53,745 nucleotides of DNA from Anaerobacillus alkalilacustris (GTDB lineage Bacteria; Bacillota; Bacilli; Bacillales; Anaerobacillaceae), in contig NZ_MLQR01000029.1 in NCBI RefSeq assembly GCF_001866005.1, forward strand, positions 338,044 through 391,788, given 5' to 3'. Positions 8,902-17,644 of this stretch are shown piece by piece; positions within the stretch are counted from its first letter, which is position 1, and each line of letters begins with the position of its first letter. Below the pieces are notes generated by a model. The model made no database searches. It had not been told where the DNA came from and saw only the letters and a list, made by a program, of their open reading frames with translations. Both the position numbers and the translations under genes were made by a program.

Positions 8902-9319
8902 CAAATTCATCCTCTTATAAAATTTCATCGTAACGTTAAAAATAAAATACATTGAAATTAAGCTTATCAATTTCATACTATCACATTTATTGGAAATTAG
9001 CTTGTTTATATTCAAAGTTAACTGAACGAATTTCATTAATACCAAAAATGAGCCACATAAAGCAGTTTTCCTTCATCGCCCCCTAAACTTTTTAATTTTC
9101 GCGTTTTGAGGCGGTGGACTTACTTCCCCCTAAGCGTGGGATAAATATGCTATCTTACTGGCGGAAATGTAGAATTATGAAATTCAAACTAAATAAATTG
9201 TTTCGTGTATGTTTATCGACATATACTAAAGACCTTCCTTTTGTTTGGATTAGACTAGCTTCCATAAACCAAAGCATTTATAAAAAAAAATAAAGCGAAT
9301 GAGTAAATGTCCAAACGCT
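8902..9319. other. Intergenic region with family C repeat
   Basis: Contains the family C copy at 9062-9145. Otherwise it is AT-rich sequence, without a supported gene, between the divergent-looking ends of the AlaX gene and the Asp23 gene. Confidence 0.5.
9062..9145 (+). repeat. Family C structured repeat, copy 1 (second half)
   Basis: Contains CCTTCATCGCCCCCTAAAC, then TTTTGAGGCGGTGGACTTAC and CCCCCTAAGCGTGGGATAAA. The end CTTAAG/CTAAGCGTGGGATAAA is shared with 25203-25287 and 44591-44745. It is more GC-rich than its surroundings. Confidence 0.65.
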
Positions 9320-9667
9320 TCATTCATCTATAATGATCCCATCAACAAGTACATTTACTTCTGATACTGTAAACCCAGTAAATAACTCGACATGATTTTT
9401 TACCACGCTTTGCAGTTCATAAATTGTATCCGGTATATTTTTTCCTAACCTAATACTTACCTTTAATTGCACAGAAACCTCTTCTTTGGTCGTTTTAATA
9501 TTAATATTACTCGGGTTTCCTATAATTGTATCAAGCACCTTACTTTTAATCGTAGTTGAACTACACTCAACTCCATCAATTTCCGAAAAAGCAATACTAG
9601 TTATATATTTAATTACATCATCAAAAATATACAAGTCTCCTTTATCGAGATGTTTTTGTAACATCAT
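9320..9667 (-). CDS. Asp23/Gls24 family envelope stress protein
   Basis: A 115-residue cytosolic protein of the Asp23 family, with the usual beta-alpha layout: YIFDDVIKYITSIAFSEIDG (the alanine-rich first helix of the family, here less conserved), GVECSS, then VSVQLKVSIRLGKNIPDTIY and the C-terminal VSEVNVLVDGIIIDE. Family members (B. subtilis YqhY/YloU, staphylococcal Asp23) are membrane-associated through partners and affect envelope and lipid homeostasis. The start ATG follows AAAAGGAG. It is divergent from the AI-2E permease gene at 9806 and has no clear operon partner. No symbol is assigned because YqhY and YloU cannot be told apart by eye. Confidence 0.85.
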   Translation of the reverse strand: MMLQKHLDKGDLYIFDDVIKYITSIAFSEIDGVECSSTTIKSKVLDTIIGNPSNINIKTTKEEVSVQLKVSIRLGKNIPDTIYELQSVVKNHVELFTGFTVSEVNVLVDGIIIDE

Positions 9668-9741
9668 AATTCACTCCTTTTCGTTTTGGAGTCAAAAATA
9701 ATACATTTCAATTACATTCTTGTTCATTGATACATATTTCA

Positions 9742-9771
9742 TTGTAATTCTAACCAAATACATACTATAAT
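9742..9771 (+). promoter_or_regulatory. Candidate sigma-A promoter of the AI-2E permease gene
   Basis: TTGTAA at 9742-9747 and TATAAT at 9766-9771 with an 18-base spacer. The -10 box is 35 bases before the ATG. Confidence 0.6.
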
Positions 9772-9805
9772 AGTTATATGTTGTCCACAATGAGAGGAGT
9801 TTGAA

Positions 9806-10864
9806 ATGTCTGCAATATTTTCCAAAAAGAACCTTATAATCATTACTACAATAATAATAATTATCATATTAGGGTATTTTATATTACCTGTATCAATGCC
9901 TATAATAGCTGCACTAATTACTGCGATGCTTCTCACTCCTATTGTTCGTGTAATACAAAAAGGAACGAAAGTGAAAAGAAACTTAGCAGTTTTTATAGTC
10001 TTTATGATATTTCTATGCTTTATAGGCTTGATTGGTTACTTTATAACTACAAAAGCCATAACACAAGCGGATTATTTTGTCAAAAATTTACCTTCATATA
10101 TTACGGAAATTAATTATGCTTGGATGGATATGCAAAGCAATTTAAATGATAAGTTTGAAGACCTACCTACTGAACTTGTTCGCGAAATTGATAGCTATGT
10201 TCAAGATACTCTAAGTGGTTTAAGAAGCACTGTAAGTAGCCGAAACTTCTTTAGCGATATAACATCAATTCTAACGAAGATACCTAGTTACTTAGTAACC
10301 TTTCTTGTTTATCTAATAGCTCTCTATCTATTTTTATTAGAACTTCCAAAGATAAAGGAGAAAATATTCACACATTTATCTGAAAAAACAAAAGATAAAG
10401 TTCAGTTTATGTCATCTAGACTTTCCTTTGTTATTTTCGGCTTTATCAAAGCCCAATTTTTGGTTAGTATTATTATTTTTATCGTTTCTCTAATTGGACT
10501 TTTATTAATTGTTCCTGAAGTAGCCTTATTAATGGCTTTTATCATATGGATCATTGATTTCATTCCAATTATTGGTTCTATAGCAATTTTAGCACCATGG
10601 GCAATTTACCATTTAATTGCAGGTAATATGGCAATAGCAACGAAGTTACTTGTATTAGCTGCGATTTTATTAATTATTAGAAGAACGGTAGAACCTAAAG
10701 TTATGGGACAACAAATTGGTCTATCTCCATTAGCAACATTAATTGCTATGTATATTGGATTAATGCTTTTAGGAGTAATTGGTTTTATCGTCGGTCCTCT
10801 AGTGGTAATCCTCTTTACTTCAGCGAAAGAAGCCGGAATAATAAAAGCTAACTTTAAAATTTAA
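9806..10864 (+). CDS. AI-2E family transporter
   Basis: A 352-residue polytopic membrane protein of the AI-2E exporter superfamily. The N-terminus carries two hydrophobic segments with the characteristic PIIAALITAMLLTPIVRVIQ. A soluble stretch follows (about residues 85-150). The C-terminal half has further membrane segments with WIIDFIPIIGSIAILAPWAI and the conserved GQQIGLSPLATLIAMYIGL and GFIVGPLVVILF. This is the family signature D-x-I-P-x-x-G and P-L-x-x-L. Family members include Na+/H+ antiporters and the sporulation protein YtvI; the substrate cannot be read from sequence. GAGAGGAG precedes the ATG. The gene is monocistronic, with promoter and terminator visible. Confidence 0.88.
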   Translation: MSAIFSKKNLIIITTIIIIIILGYFILPVSMPIIAALITAMLLTPIVRVIQKGTKVKRNLAVFIVFMIFLCFIGLIGYFITTKAITQADYFVKNLPSYITEINYAWMDMQSNLNDKFEDLPTELVREIDSYVQDTLSGLRSTVSSRNFFSDITSILTKIPSYLVTFLVYLIALYLFLLELPKIKEKIFTHLSEKTKDKVQFMSSRLSFVIFGFIKAQFLVSIIIFIVSLIGLLLIVPEVALLMAFIIWIIDFIPIIGSIAILAPWAIYHLIAGNMAIATKLLVLAAILLIIRRTVEPKVMGQQIGLSPLATLIAMYIGLMLLGVIGFIVGPLVVILFTSAKEAGIIKANFKI

Positions 10865-10874
10865 TTTTAATTTT

Positions 10875-10938
10875 AGAAAGAGCGCAAGGCTCCTGGAGCT
10901 AGACACCGTTCCAACTTTAAATTTCTATACTTCCTTAT
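10875..10938 (+). repeat. Family A repeat, collapsed minimal relic
   Basis: GAAAGAGCGCAAGGCTCCTG runs directly into GGAGCTAGACACCG and a degenerate tail. The left and right ends of family A are joined with no core. Confidence 0.7.
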
Positions 10939-10948
10939 CTTTAAAAGA

Positions 10949-10981
10949 TAAACTGGTGGCCTTATTAGGCCACCAGTTTTA
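10949..10981 (+). terminator. Terminator of the AI-2E permease gene
   Basis: AAACTGGTGGCC, loop TTATTA, GGCCACCAGTTTT: a perfect 12-base stem followed by T residues. Confidence 0.92.
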
Positions 10982-10999
10982 CATTACATATGATATTAA

Positions 11000-11125
11000 G
11001 AGAACTCGTTCTAGCTTCGCTAGAACATCGGAAATTCAGATGGAGTCTCAACTCCACCTAAATGGAAGTTCCCTCCTACGCTACCCTTAGAGGTCGGTGC
11101 TATGACCCTTTAGTACAAATCAGTT
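11000..11125 (+). repeat. Family B structured repeat, copy 3 (diverged)
   Basis: Begins GAACTCGTTCTAGC, loop TTC, GCTAGAAC, ATCGG. Next come TGGAGT/ACTCCA and CCTCCTACGCTACCCTTAGA. The first hairpin differs from the other two copies by paired changes on both arms. Confidence 0.75.
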
Positions 11126-11128
11126 TGA

Positions 11129-11581
11129 TTAAAAACCCCAAATAGCTCGAAATACATTTGTTACTTCTCCTGGTGGATAAATAACGTAAAGCAGTAAATA
11201 AACGATAATTCCTGTTGATGCACCACAAAACCAAATGATGGATGTAATCGGCCCTAATTTTCGGTGTATCTTCATATTGTTTTTGTACCCTGATACTAGA
11301 GTAATAATTCCTAACACTGCAGCTGACGTTGCCAAAATAATATGGAAAATTAAGAAAAGAGTATAGTAGACCTTTACCTCCTCTGGTCCACCAAAAGCTG
11401 TACTTCCAACAAATATCGTTTTTGATACATAAGTAACAAAAAATATCGTTGCGAATAATGCACCAAGAAACATCATTTTCTTATGTAATTCTTTGTTTCC
11501 ATTTGCCACCACAAACCATCCAACTGCTACAAAAATTGCACTAATTGCAATAAAAATTGCATTTATTAAAGCTATATTCAT
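11129..11581 (-). CDS. ctaM: CtaM/YozB family (DUF420) cytochrome oxidase assembly membrane protein
   Basis: A 150-residue protein with four predicted membrane segments. The conserved DUF420 features are LFLIFHIILATSAAVLGI with a histidine in the third segment and KIHRKLGPITSIIWFCGAST before the last segment. DUF420 proteins (CtaM in Staphylococcus aureus, YozB in B. subtilis) are needed for assembly of haem-copper terminal oxidases. The ATG follows AAAGGAGAG. Next to ctaB, as in S. aureus, but here a 500-base gap full of repeats separates them and the oxidase structural genes are not present. The gene is intact. Confidence 0.85.
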   Translation of the reverse strand: MNIALINAIFIAISAIFVAVGWFVVANGNKELHKKMMFLGALFATIFFVTYVSKTIFVGSTAFGGPEEVKVYYTLFLIFHIILATSAAVLGIITLVSGYKNNMKIHRKLGPITSIIWFCGASTGIIVYLLLYVIYPPGEVTNVFRAIWGF

Positions 11582-11610
11582 GCATAGCTCTCCTTTCTGA
11601 TATTATTCCT

Positions 11611-11870
11611 CAAAAAAGCGCAAGCGCCTTGGTCAAGAGCGAAAGGCACTGGAAGGCCTCTGACAGAAGCCGCTCTTTGGCTTCTTACATTTACGTGCTT
11701 CTGCGTCTTCTAGCATAGCTTCGTAGCCAGCTTCCTCGAAGCAAAGCTGCATGAAGCTAATCGACGAAGGATCTCAAGCAGTAATTGAAGTCAGTTGCTT
11801 GACTGAAGTGACCGAGCTCGTAGGCTGCTTGCGCTAGACAGTTTTCTAGATCCAAAATTTTATGCTTTCC
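11611..11870 (+). repeat. Family A intergenic repeat, copy 3
   Basis: Starts CAAAAAAGCGCAAGCGCCTT and ends GCTTGCGCTAGACAGTTTTC. It occupies the ctaB-ctaM interval where ctaCDEFG normally begin. Confidence 0.9.
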
Positions 11871-11894
11871 TATTTTAAAAATCCCACTAACAAA

Positions 11895-11960
11895 TAAAGC
11901 TGAACTTCAATCAACAGGAGGCCTTCAGCCCCTACTGTTTGTGCGTTTTAGCTTTATCCG
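11895..11960 (+). repeat. Family C repeat, copy 2 (first half)
   Basis: AAAGCTGAACTTCAATCAAC, then AGGAGGCCTTCAGCCCCTAC. It matches the first half of the copy at 44591-44745 and the one at 53462. The second half is absent or strongly degraded. The remaining 120 bases to ctaB hold no gene that I can support. Confidence 0.7.
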
Positions 11961-12082
11961 AATTTTTAAAGATTGCAGATTATCTTCTACCTAAAACAGT
12001 TCGATTTAAGAGGTTTACTAACCATTACACTCCAAATTGGGAAATAACCCCTAAGAGTATTTAGCAATTATTATTATAGAAT

Positions 12083-13015
12083 TTAAACAATGTGAAGAAC
12101 AACCATTAATACAAAAATAATTGTTAAGTAATTCAATGAATATACAAACATTAATTTAGCCCATTTCATATCATCTTTCATAAAAAAGCCTCTTATACCA
12201 AGTACAAGCCACCCAGCCCCTAAAATGCCTGTAATAACAGTATAAACTGGTCCAAACATAGGTGAAACCATTAATGAAACTGGAATAAGAATAGCAACAT
12301 ATAAAACCATCTGCCGTTTAGTGACTTGAAATCCCGATACAACAGGAAGCATAGGAATACCAGCTTTTCTGTACTCCTCACACCGTTTCATTGCTAACGC
12401 TAAAAAATGAGGTGGTTGCCAAATAAACATAATTAAAAACAATATCCAAGCAATCGGATGTAAACTTGGATCAATAACTGCCCATCCTATTAGTGGCGGT
12501 ACTGCTCCTGAAATACTACCAACAATAGTATTTAGTGATGTTGTTCTTTTTGTCCACATTGTGTAAATGACAACGTAAAAAACTAGACCAACTAAACCAA
12601 AAACCGCAGCCACTGATGTTGTTAATAATAATAAAACCATACCTAATGCCGATAATGCAAGGCCAAAGATCAATACTTGATTATCTGAAATTTTCCCTGT
12701 GACTGTCGGCCGCCCGCTCGTTCGTTCCATTAAATGGTCTATATCTCTATCAATATAGTTATTTAAACTACATCCGCCCGCCATCACTAAGGCAGACCCT
12801 AATAACCCCAAAATGACAAGATGTATATTTGAAATTAAAGAAATATCGTTATAATATGCAGCTAAATACAGTCCGGCAAAAGCTGTTATCATATTTGACA
12901 TGACGATACCCATTTTTGTTAAAGCAAGAAAATCTCTCCATGTGCCATTGCCACTGCTGTTAGTTGTCGTTGAATGTTTTAGTACATTATTGCTTTCAAG
13001 AATAGTTTTGTTCAA
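12083..13015 (-). CDS. ctaB: Protohaem IX farnesyltransferase (haem O synthase)
   Basis: A 310-residue UbiA-family membrane prenyltransferase that makes haem O from haem B and farnesyl diphosphate. The two Asp-rich sites are visible: [19 protein letters not shown] (family N-x-x-D-x-x-x-D) and the cytoplasmic loop [20 protein letters not shown] with its conserved histidine. About nine hydrophobic segments are present, normal for CtaB. I prefer a TTG start at 13015, six bases after GGGGTG; the GTG at 13024 lies within that ribosome site. In B. subtilis ctaB heads ctaBCDEFG with ctaA divergent; neither ctaA nor ctaC-G is here, so haem O/A use must depend on genes elsewhere or be vestigial. Confidence 0.95.
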   Translation of the reverse strand: MNKTILESNNVLKHSTTTNSSGNGTWRDFLALTKMGIVMSNMITAFAGLYLAAYYNDISLISNIHLVILGLLGSALVMAGGCSLNNYIDRDIDHLMERTSGRPTVTGKISDNQVLIFGLALSALGMVLLLLTTSVAAVFGLVGLVFYVVIYTMWTKRTTSLNTIVGSISGAVPPLIGWAVIDPSLHPIAWILFLIMFIWQPPHFLALAMKRCEEYRKAGIPMLPVVSGFQVTKRQMVLYVAILIPVSLMVSPMFGPVYTVITGILGAGWLVLGIRGFFMKDDMKWAKLMFVYSLNYLTIIFVLMVVLHIV

Positions 13016-13155
13016 ATTATTCACCCCACATCTATTAATCTAGTTAATTTATATACATTAAGTTTTTCAGCATATTATTTATTATGCAAGAAGTAACTAA
13101 CATATCATATCATTAGTGTAAATAAATTTATCAAACATATTATATACAAATATGC

Positions 13156-13171
13156 AGTGATTTTCATCACT
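13156..13171. promoter_or_regulatory. CRP/FNR-like palindrome upstream of ctaB
   Basis: AGTGATTTTCATCACT: half sites GTGA and TCAC separated by six bases, the core spacing of the FNR/CRP family (TGTGA-N6-TCACA). It lies about 140 bases upstream of ctaB. No activating promoter geometry is clear. Confidence 0.4.
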
Positions 13172-13344
13172 TTTGTTTTTAACCACATTAAGATTATAAC
13201 ATTAGTATAGTGTTAATGAAATTATATTCTCTTGTGATTTTTTGGTAGCTTTATTTATCTGAGTAATTTCATAATTACCAATAGTGAGAATAATAAATTA
13301 TAAAATTCTTCAATCTAACTATTAATAGCCTATTACGAAACAAA

Positions 13345-13495
13345 CAAGAAAAGCGCAAGGCGCCTTGGTCACGAGCGAAAGGCACTGGAAGGCCTTTTCG
13401 GAAGCCGCTTTTTGGCTTCCGAAAAGAACTGAAGTGACCGAGCTCGTAGGCTGCTTGCGCTAGACAGTTTCCAAGTTAGAAACTTATAAATTCTG
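13345..13495 (+). repeat. Family A intergenic repeat, copy 4 (short form)
   Basis: Starts CAAGAAAAGCGCAAGGCGCC and ends GCTTGCGCTAGACAGTTTCC with the AT-rich tail. It lies in the interval where ctaA is expected, between ctaB and pycA. Confidence 0.9.
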
Positions 13496-13627
13496 ACCAG
13501 AGGTTTGCCTCGAGCTTCCTTCAGATTCCACGTCACCATGGACACCTTTGCTTTTGGCTATGCGCTTACCACTACAAGGTCGCACTCGGAACTTTCACCC
13601 GTTAGAGTTCGCCCATGCTGGGCGAAC
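13496..13627. other. GC-richer intergenic patch, possible mobile-element remnant
   Basis: Sequence of clearly higher GC than its surroundings. It contains TTCAGATTCCACGTCACCAT, GGACACCTTTGC, GAACTTTCACCCGTTAGAG and a perfect hairpin GTTCGCCC-ATGCT-GGGCGAAC (13607-13627). It codes for nothing plausible. It has the look of the conserved non-coding tail of a mobile element, but I cannot name it. Confidence 0.4.
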
Positions 13628-13631
13628 AAAA

Positions 13632-13657
13632 AATGCAAAGGCAATTGCCCTTGCATT
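13632..13657 (-). terminator. Terminator of pycA
   Basis: AATGCAAAGGC and GCCCTTGCATT flank an AATT loop, with A/T tracts outside, directly after the pycA stop codon. Confidence 0.85.
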
Positions 13658-13662
13658 CTTTA

Positions 13663-16600
13663 TTAATTATTACTTAGGTCGATCAATAAATCTCCGGTTT
13701 GAATTGCTTCACCGTTATGAACATAGACGCGTTTCACAAAGCCATCGAACGGTGCCTGTACGGTTGTCTCCATCTTCATTGCTTCTGTAATCATTAAATG
13801 ATCACCTTTTTTTACTTTGTCTCCATTTTCAACTAATGTTTTAACTACTGTACCAGGCATAGTTGCCCCAATATGATTCGGGTTAGTTTTGTCAGCTTTC
13901 GTTTTTGCTACTATAGTAGTCTCGACATTTTGATCTTTAATAACTACTTCACGAGGTTGACCATTTAATTCAAAATAAATGACACGCGTACCGTCCTTTT
14001 GAGCTTCACCAATTGATACAAGTTTTACGATAAGAGTTTTCCCTTTTTCAATTTCTACCTCAACCTCTTCACCTAAACGAAGCCCATATAAGAACGTTGG
14101 TGTATCGAGAACAGAAACATCACCAAATGATTCGCAAAACCTTTGTTGCTCTAGATAAATTTTTGGATAAAGAGCATACGAAATAATATCAAAATCGGTA
14201 ACTTGACGATTTAATTTTTCAAATAACTCTTTCTTTAGTGCTTCAAAATCAACAGGTGGAAGTAATTCTCCTGGTCTGTCAGTAATGGCTACTTGGCCTT
14301 TAAGAATAATTTTTTGTAATTTCTCTGGAAAACCTTTGTAAGGTTGACCTAAATACCCTTGGAAAAATTCAACAACTGAGTCAGGGAAGTCTAAAGATGC
14401 ACCACGTTCCATTATTTCTTTTTCCGTTAAATTATTTTGAACCATAAACAGTGCCATGTCTCCAACAATTTTGGACGAAGGGGTTACCTTTACAACGTCA
14501 CCGAACATATCATTTACAGTTCGATACATTTTTTTCACTTCACCCCATCTATCTTTTAAACCAACTGCTTTTGCTTGTTGTTGTAGGTTACTATATTGAC
14601 CACCTGGCATTTCATGCTCATATACCTCAGAATGAGGGGCCATCATACCACTTTCAAAACCTTGATAGAATTTGCGAGTATCCTCCCAGAATATCCCTAA
14701 TTTTTCAAGTGACTTAATGTCAATATTTGGTTTTCTTTCACTTCCTTCTAGAGCATAATATAAAGAATTTGCACTTGGTTGAGATGTAAGTCCTGCCATT
14801 GAACCAACTGCTACATCAACAATATCAACACCAGCTTCGATCGCTTTAGCATAAGTAAATATACCATTACCGCTCGTATCATGAGTATGTAGGTGTATCG
14901 GAATGTCAATGGTTTCTTTTAATGCGGAAACAAGGGTGTATGCCGCTTGAGGCTTTAGTAACCCCGCCATATCTTTAATGCCTAAAATATGAGCACCAGA
15001 TTGCTCTAACTCTTTTGCTAAGTTTTTATAATAATTCAAATCGTATTTCGATCGATTAGGATCTAAGATGTCTCCTGTATAACACATTGTTGCCTCTGCA
15101 ATCTTTCCAGATTCACGGACAGCATTAATCGTTAACGTCATACCTTTCACCCAGTTTAAACTATCGAAAATACGGAAAACGTCAATACCAGCAACTGCAG
15201 ACTTTTCAACAAACTCTTTAATTAAATTATCTGGATAGTTTGTATAACCCACAGCATTAGATGAACGTAGTAACATTTGAAGTAGAAGGTTCGGCATTTG
15301 TTTCCTTAATGTCAATAACCTTTCCCATGGATCTTCATGTAAAAATCTCATTGCAACATCAAAGGTAGCCCCTCCCCACATTTCCGATGAAAATAGATTA
15401 GGAAGCATTCTTGATGTAGGTTCAGCAATTTGCTTTAAATCATGTGTTCTCACACGAGTCGCCAATAGGGATTGATGAGCATCACGAAATGTTGTATCTG
15501 TTAAAAGAACTTCCTTTTGTTCTTTTACCCACTTTGCAACACCTTCTGCCCCTCTTTCCTCTAATATTTGTTTTGTACCATTCGGAATAGAATCTAACAG
15601 CCTTAATTTAGGAATTTGTGGATAATCAAATACTGGCTTCTTCTTCTTTTCTAACCCTGGATACCCATTTATTGTTGTTTCACCAATAAAGCTTAACATC
15701 TTCGTACCACGATCTTTTCTCTTCGGAAAAACGAACAATTCAGGAGTAGTATCAATAAAAGATGTATTGTAATGACCCTTTAAAAACTTCTCATGCTGCA
15801 CAACATTTTCTAAAAATGCAATATTTGTTTTGATCCCTCGAATACGAAATTCACGTAAATTTCTTAACATTTTCGATGCAGCATCTTCAAAGTTTAAAGC
15901 CCAAGTTGATAATTTAACTAAAAGCGAATCATAGTAAGGAGATATTACAGAACCTTGAAATCCATTACCTGCATCTAAACGAACACCAAAGCCCCCCCCC
16001 GAGCGATAAACTGTGATTTTTCCAGTATCAGGCATAAAGTTATTACTTGGATCTTCAGTCGTTACCCGTGATTGAATGGCATATCCATGACACGTTATTT
16101 TTCCCTGGATAGGTATATTCATTTTATTACCATGAAGTTCTTCTCCATCAGCAATAAAAATTTGCGATTGAACAATATCAATACCAGTAACCATTTCTGT
16201 AATTGTATGTTCTACTTGAACCCTAGGGTTTACTTCTATAAAATAAAATTCACCTGTATCGGTTACTAAAAACTCAACAGTTCCTGCGTTTATGTAATTA
16301 ACCTTTTCCATTAATTTTACTGCAGCTTTACAAATTTTAAGACGGACTTCTTCCGTTAACGAAACACTTGGTGCAATTTCAACAACCTTTTGGTGTCTTC
16401 GTTGTACGGAACAATCACGATCATAAAGGTGGATAATATTACCTTTTTCATCACCTAATATTTGAATTTCAATATGCTTTGGATTCTCCACAAACTTTTC
16501 AACATATACTTCATCATTACCAAAAGCAGATTTGGCCTCTGATTTTGCACGATCATACGCCTCTTTTAATTCGTCCTTATTTCGAACAATTCTCATTCCT

Positions 16601-17115
16601 CGGCCACCACCGCCTAAGGAAGCTTTTATAATAAACGGAAATCCGTGTTCATTGGCAAATAATTCAACATCGTTAACAGATTGAACCGGACCATCACTAC
16701 CTGGAATAACTGGTAGACCTGCATTAATAGCTTGCTTTCTTGCTTGTACTTTATCACCAAACATATTTAAATGTTTAGATGTTGGACCGATGAATAGTAA
16801 CCCTTCTTCCTCACAGCGTTTTGCAAATTGAATATTTTCCGAAAGAAAACCATAACCTGGATGAATGGCATCAACGTCGTTTCGTTTAGCAATCTCAATA
16901 ATACCCTCAATGTCTAAGTATGCATCGATTGGTTTTTTACCTTCTCCAACTAAGTATGCTTCATCAGCTTTGTACCTGTGGTATGCACCAGTATCTTCTT
17001 TTGAATAGATAGCCACAGTACGTATATGTAGTTCTGTACATGCCCGGAAAATACGAATCGCTATTTCACCACGATTTGCTACCAATACTTTTTTGATTTT
17101 AGTCAACCTATTCAT
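13663..17115 (-). CDS. pycA: Pyruvate carboxylase
   Basis: A 1150-residue, full-length single-chain biotin enzyme that makes oxaloacetate from pyruvate, bicarbonate and ATP. Residues 1-460 are biotin carboxylase (KVLVANRGEIAIRIFRACTE, ATP-grasp loop ASLGGGGRGMRIV, and EVNPRVQVEHTITE). About 530-1000 is the carboxyltransferase barrel and tetramerisation region (LLTDTTFRDAHQSLLATRVR with metal-site Asp, LHTHDTSGNG). The C-terminal biotinyl domain has EAMKMET with biotin lysine about 1114. ATG follows AAGGAGGAG. It is monocistronic, with its own terminator. A tract of nine C (nine G in the mRNA) at 15992-16000 lies in the reading frame. In B. subtilis ftsW and ctaA flank this gene; both are missing here. 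Confidence 0.98.
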   Translation of the reverse strand: MNRLTKIKKVLVANRGEIAIRIFRACTELHIRTVAIYSKEDTGAYHRYKADEAYLVGEGKKPIDAYLDIEGIIEIAKRNDVDAIHPGYGFLSENIQFAKRCEEEGLLFIGPTSKHLNMFGDKVQARKQAINAGLPVIPGSDGPVQSVNDVELFANEHGFPFIIKASLGGGGRGMRIVRNKDELKEAYDRAKSEAKSAFGNDEVYVEKFVENPKHIEIQILGDEKGNIIHLYDRDCSVQRRHQKVVEIAPSVSLTEEVRLKICKAAVKLMEKVNYINAGTVEFLVTDTGEFYFIEVNPRVQVEHTITEMVTGIDIVQSQIFIADGEELHGNKMNIPIQGKITCHGYAIQSRVTTEDPSNNFMPDTGKITVYRSGGGFGVRLDAGNGFQGSVISPYYDSLLVKLSTWALNFEDAASKMLRNLREFRIRGIKTNIAFLENVVQHEKFLKGHYNTSFIDTTPELFVFPKRKDRGTKMLSFIGETTINGYPGLEKKKKPVFDYPQIPKLRLLDSIPNGTKQILEERGAEGVAKWVKEQKEVLLTDTTFRDAHQSLLATRVRTHDLKQIAEPTSRMLPNLFSSEMWGGATFDVAMRFLHEDPWERLLTLRKQMPNLLLQMLLRSSNAVGYTNYPDNLIKEFVEKSAVAGIDVFRIFDSLNWVKGMTLTINAVRESGKIAEATMCYTGDILDPNRSKYDLNYYKNLAKELEQSGAHILGIKDMAGLLKPQAAYTLVSALKETIDIPIHLHTHDTSGNGIFTYAKAIEAGVDIVDVAVGSMAGLTSQPSANSLYYALEGSERKPNIDIKSLEKLGIFWEDTRKFYQGFESGMMAPHSEVYEHEMPGGQYSNLQQQAKAVGLKDRWGEVKKMYRTVNDMFGDVVKVTPSSKIVGDMALFMVQNNLTEKEIMERGASLDFPDSVVEFFQGYLGQPYKGFPEKLQKIILKGQVAITDRPGELLPPVDFEALKKELFEKLNRQVTDFDIISYALYPKIYLEQQRFCESFGDVSVLDTPTFLYGLRLGEEVEVEIEKGKTLIVKLVSIGEAQKDGTRVIYFELNGQPREVVIKDQNVETTIVAKTKADKTNPNHIGATMPGTVVKTLVENGDKVKKGDHLMITEAMKMETTVQAPFDGFVKRVYVHNGEAIQTGDLLIDLSNN

Positions 17116-17324
17116 AAAACTCCTCCTTATTTAATAACTATCATATCATTATTTTTCTTTATAATAAAAGTAGTTTCATTTAGTTAAGATCGAATTTTTG
17201 AAAATCTTAGAATATTAATACCGTTAACTTTTTCCATTTATTAGGTGGGCTTCCCCTCTTTTCGAAGAGGACGTGCTAAAAAAAGCTGAAACTAGACATC
17301 ACACAAACTTTTCAAATTTCGTTA

Positions 17325-17478
17325 CAAGAAAAGCGCAAGCGCCTTGGTCACGAGCGATAGGCACTGGAAGGCCTTTGAGAGAAGCCGCTCTTTGGCTTCC
17401 GAAAAGGTCTGAAGTGACCGAGCTCGTAGGCGCTGGAGCTAGACAGCTTCCAAGTTAGAAATTTTATGCTTTCTTACC
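17325..17478 (+). repeat. Family A intergenic repeat, copy 5 (short form)
   Basis: Starts CAAGAAAAGCGCAAGCGCCT and ends GGCGCTGGAGCTAGACAGC. The right end uses GGCGCTGGAGC rather than GCTTGCGC, still complementary to the left end. Confidence 0.9.
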
Positions 17479-17481
17479 TTA

Positions 17482-17628
17482 CAAGAAAAGCGCAAGGCGC
17501 CCGCCTATCGGCAACAAACACTGGAAGACCTGCTCGTAGCGGTCGGGTTTTTGAACGAAAGAGAAGGTCTGAAGTGATCGAGCCGATGGCACCTGGAGCT
17601 AGACAGTTTCCAAGTAAGGAATATTATA
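17482..17628 (+). repeat. Family A intergenic repeat, copy 6 (variant core)
   Basis: Directly follows copy 5 after four bases. Starts CAAGAAAAGCGCAAGGCGCC, has the variant core CGGCAACAAACACTGGAAG, and ends GGCACCTGGAGCTAGACAG. Confidence 0.88.
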
Positions 17629-17644
17629 TTTACCTTTATAAATA

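Noticed and set aside
8902..9045. 48-residue N-terminal extension of the AlaX-like protein
   Set aside because: The extension is low-complexity translated AT-rich DNA without a ribosome site, while ATG 8901 has AGAGG at good spacing and matches the family start.
13548..13790. 80-residue plus-strand frame over the pycA 3' end
   Set aside because: It is antisense to the biotinyl domain of pycA and has no ribosome site.
17193..17210. CodY-like sequence upstream of pycA
   Set aside because: AATTTTTGAAAATC lacks one base of the 15-base consensus; such near-matches are common in AT-rich DNA.
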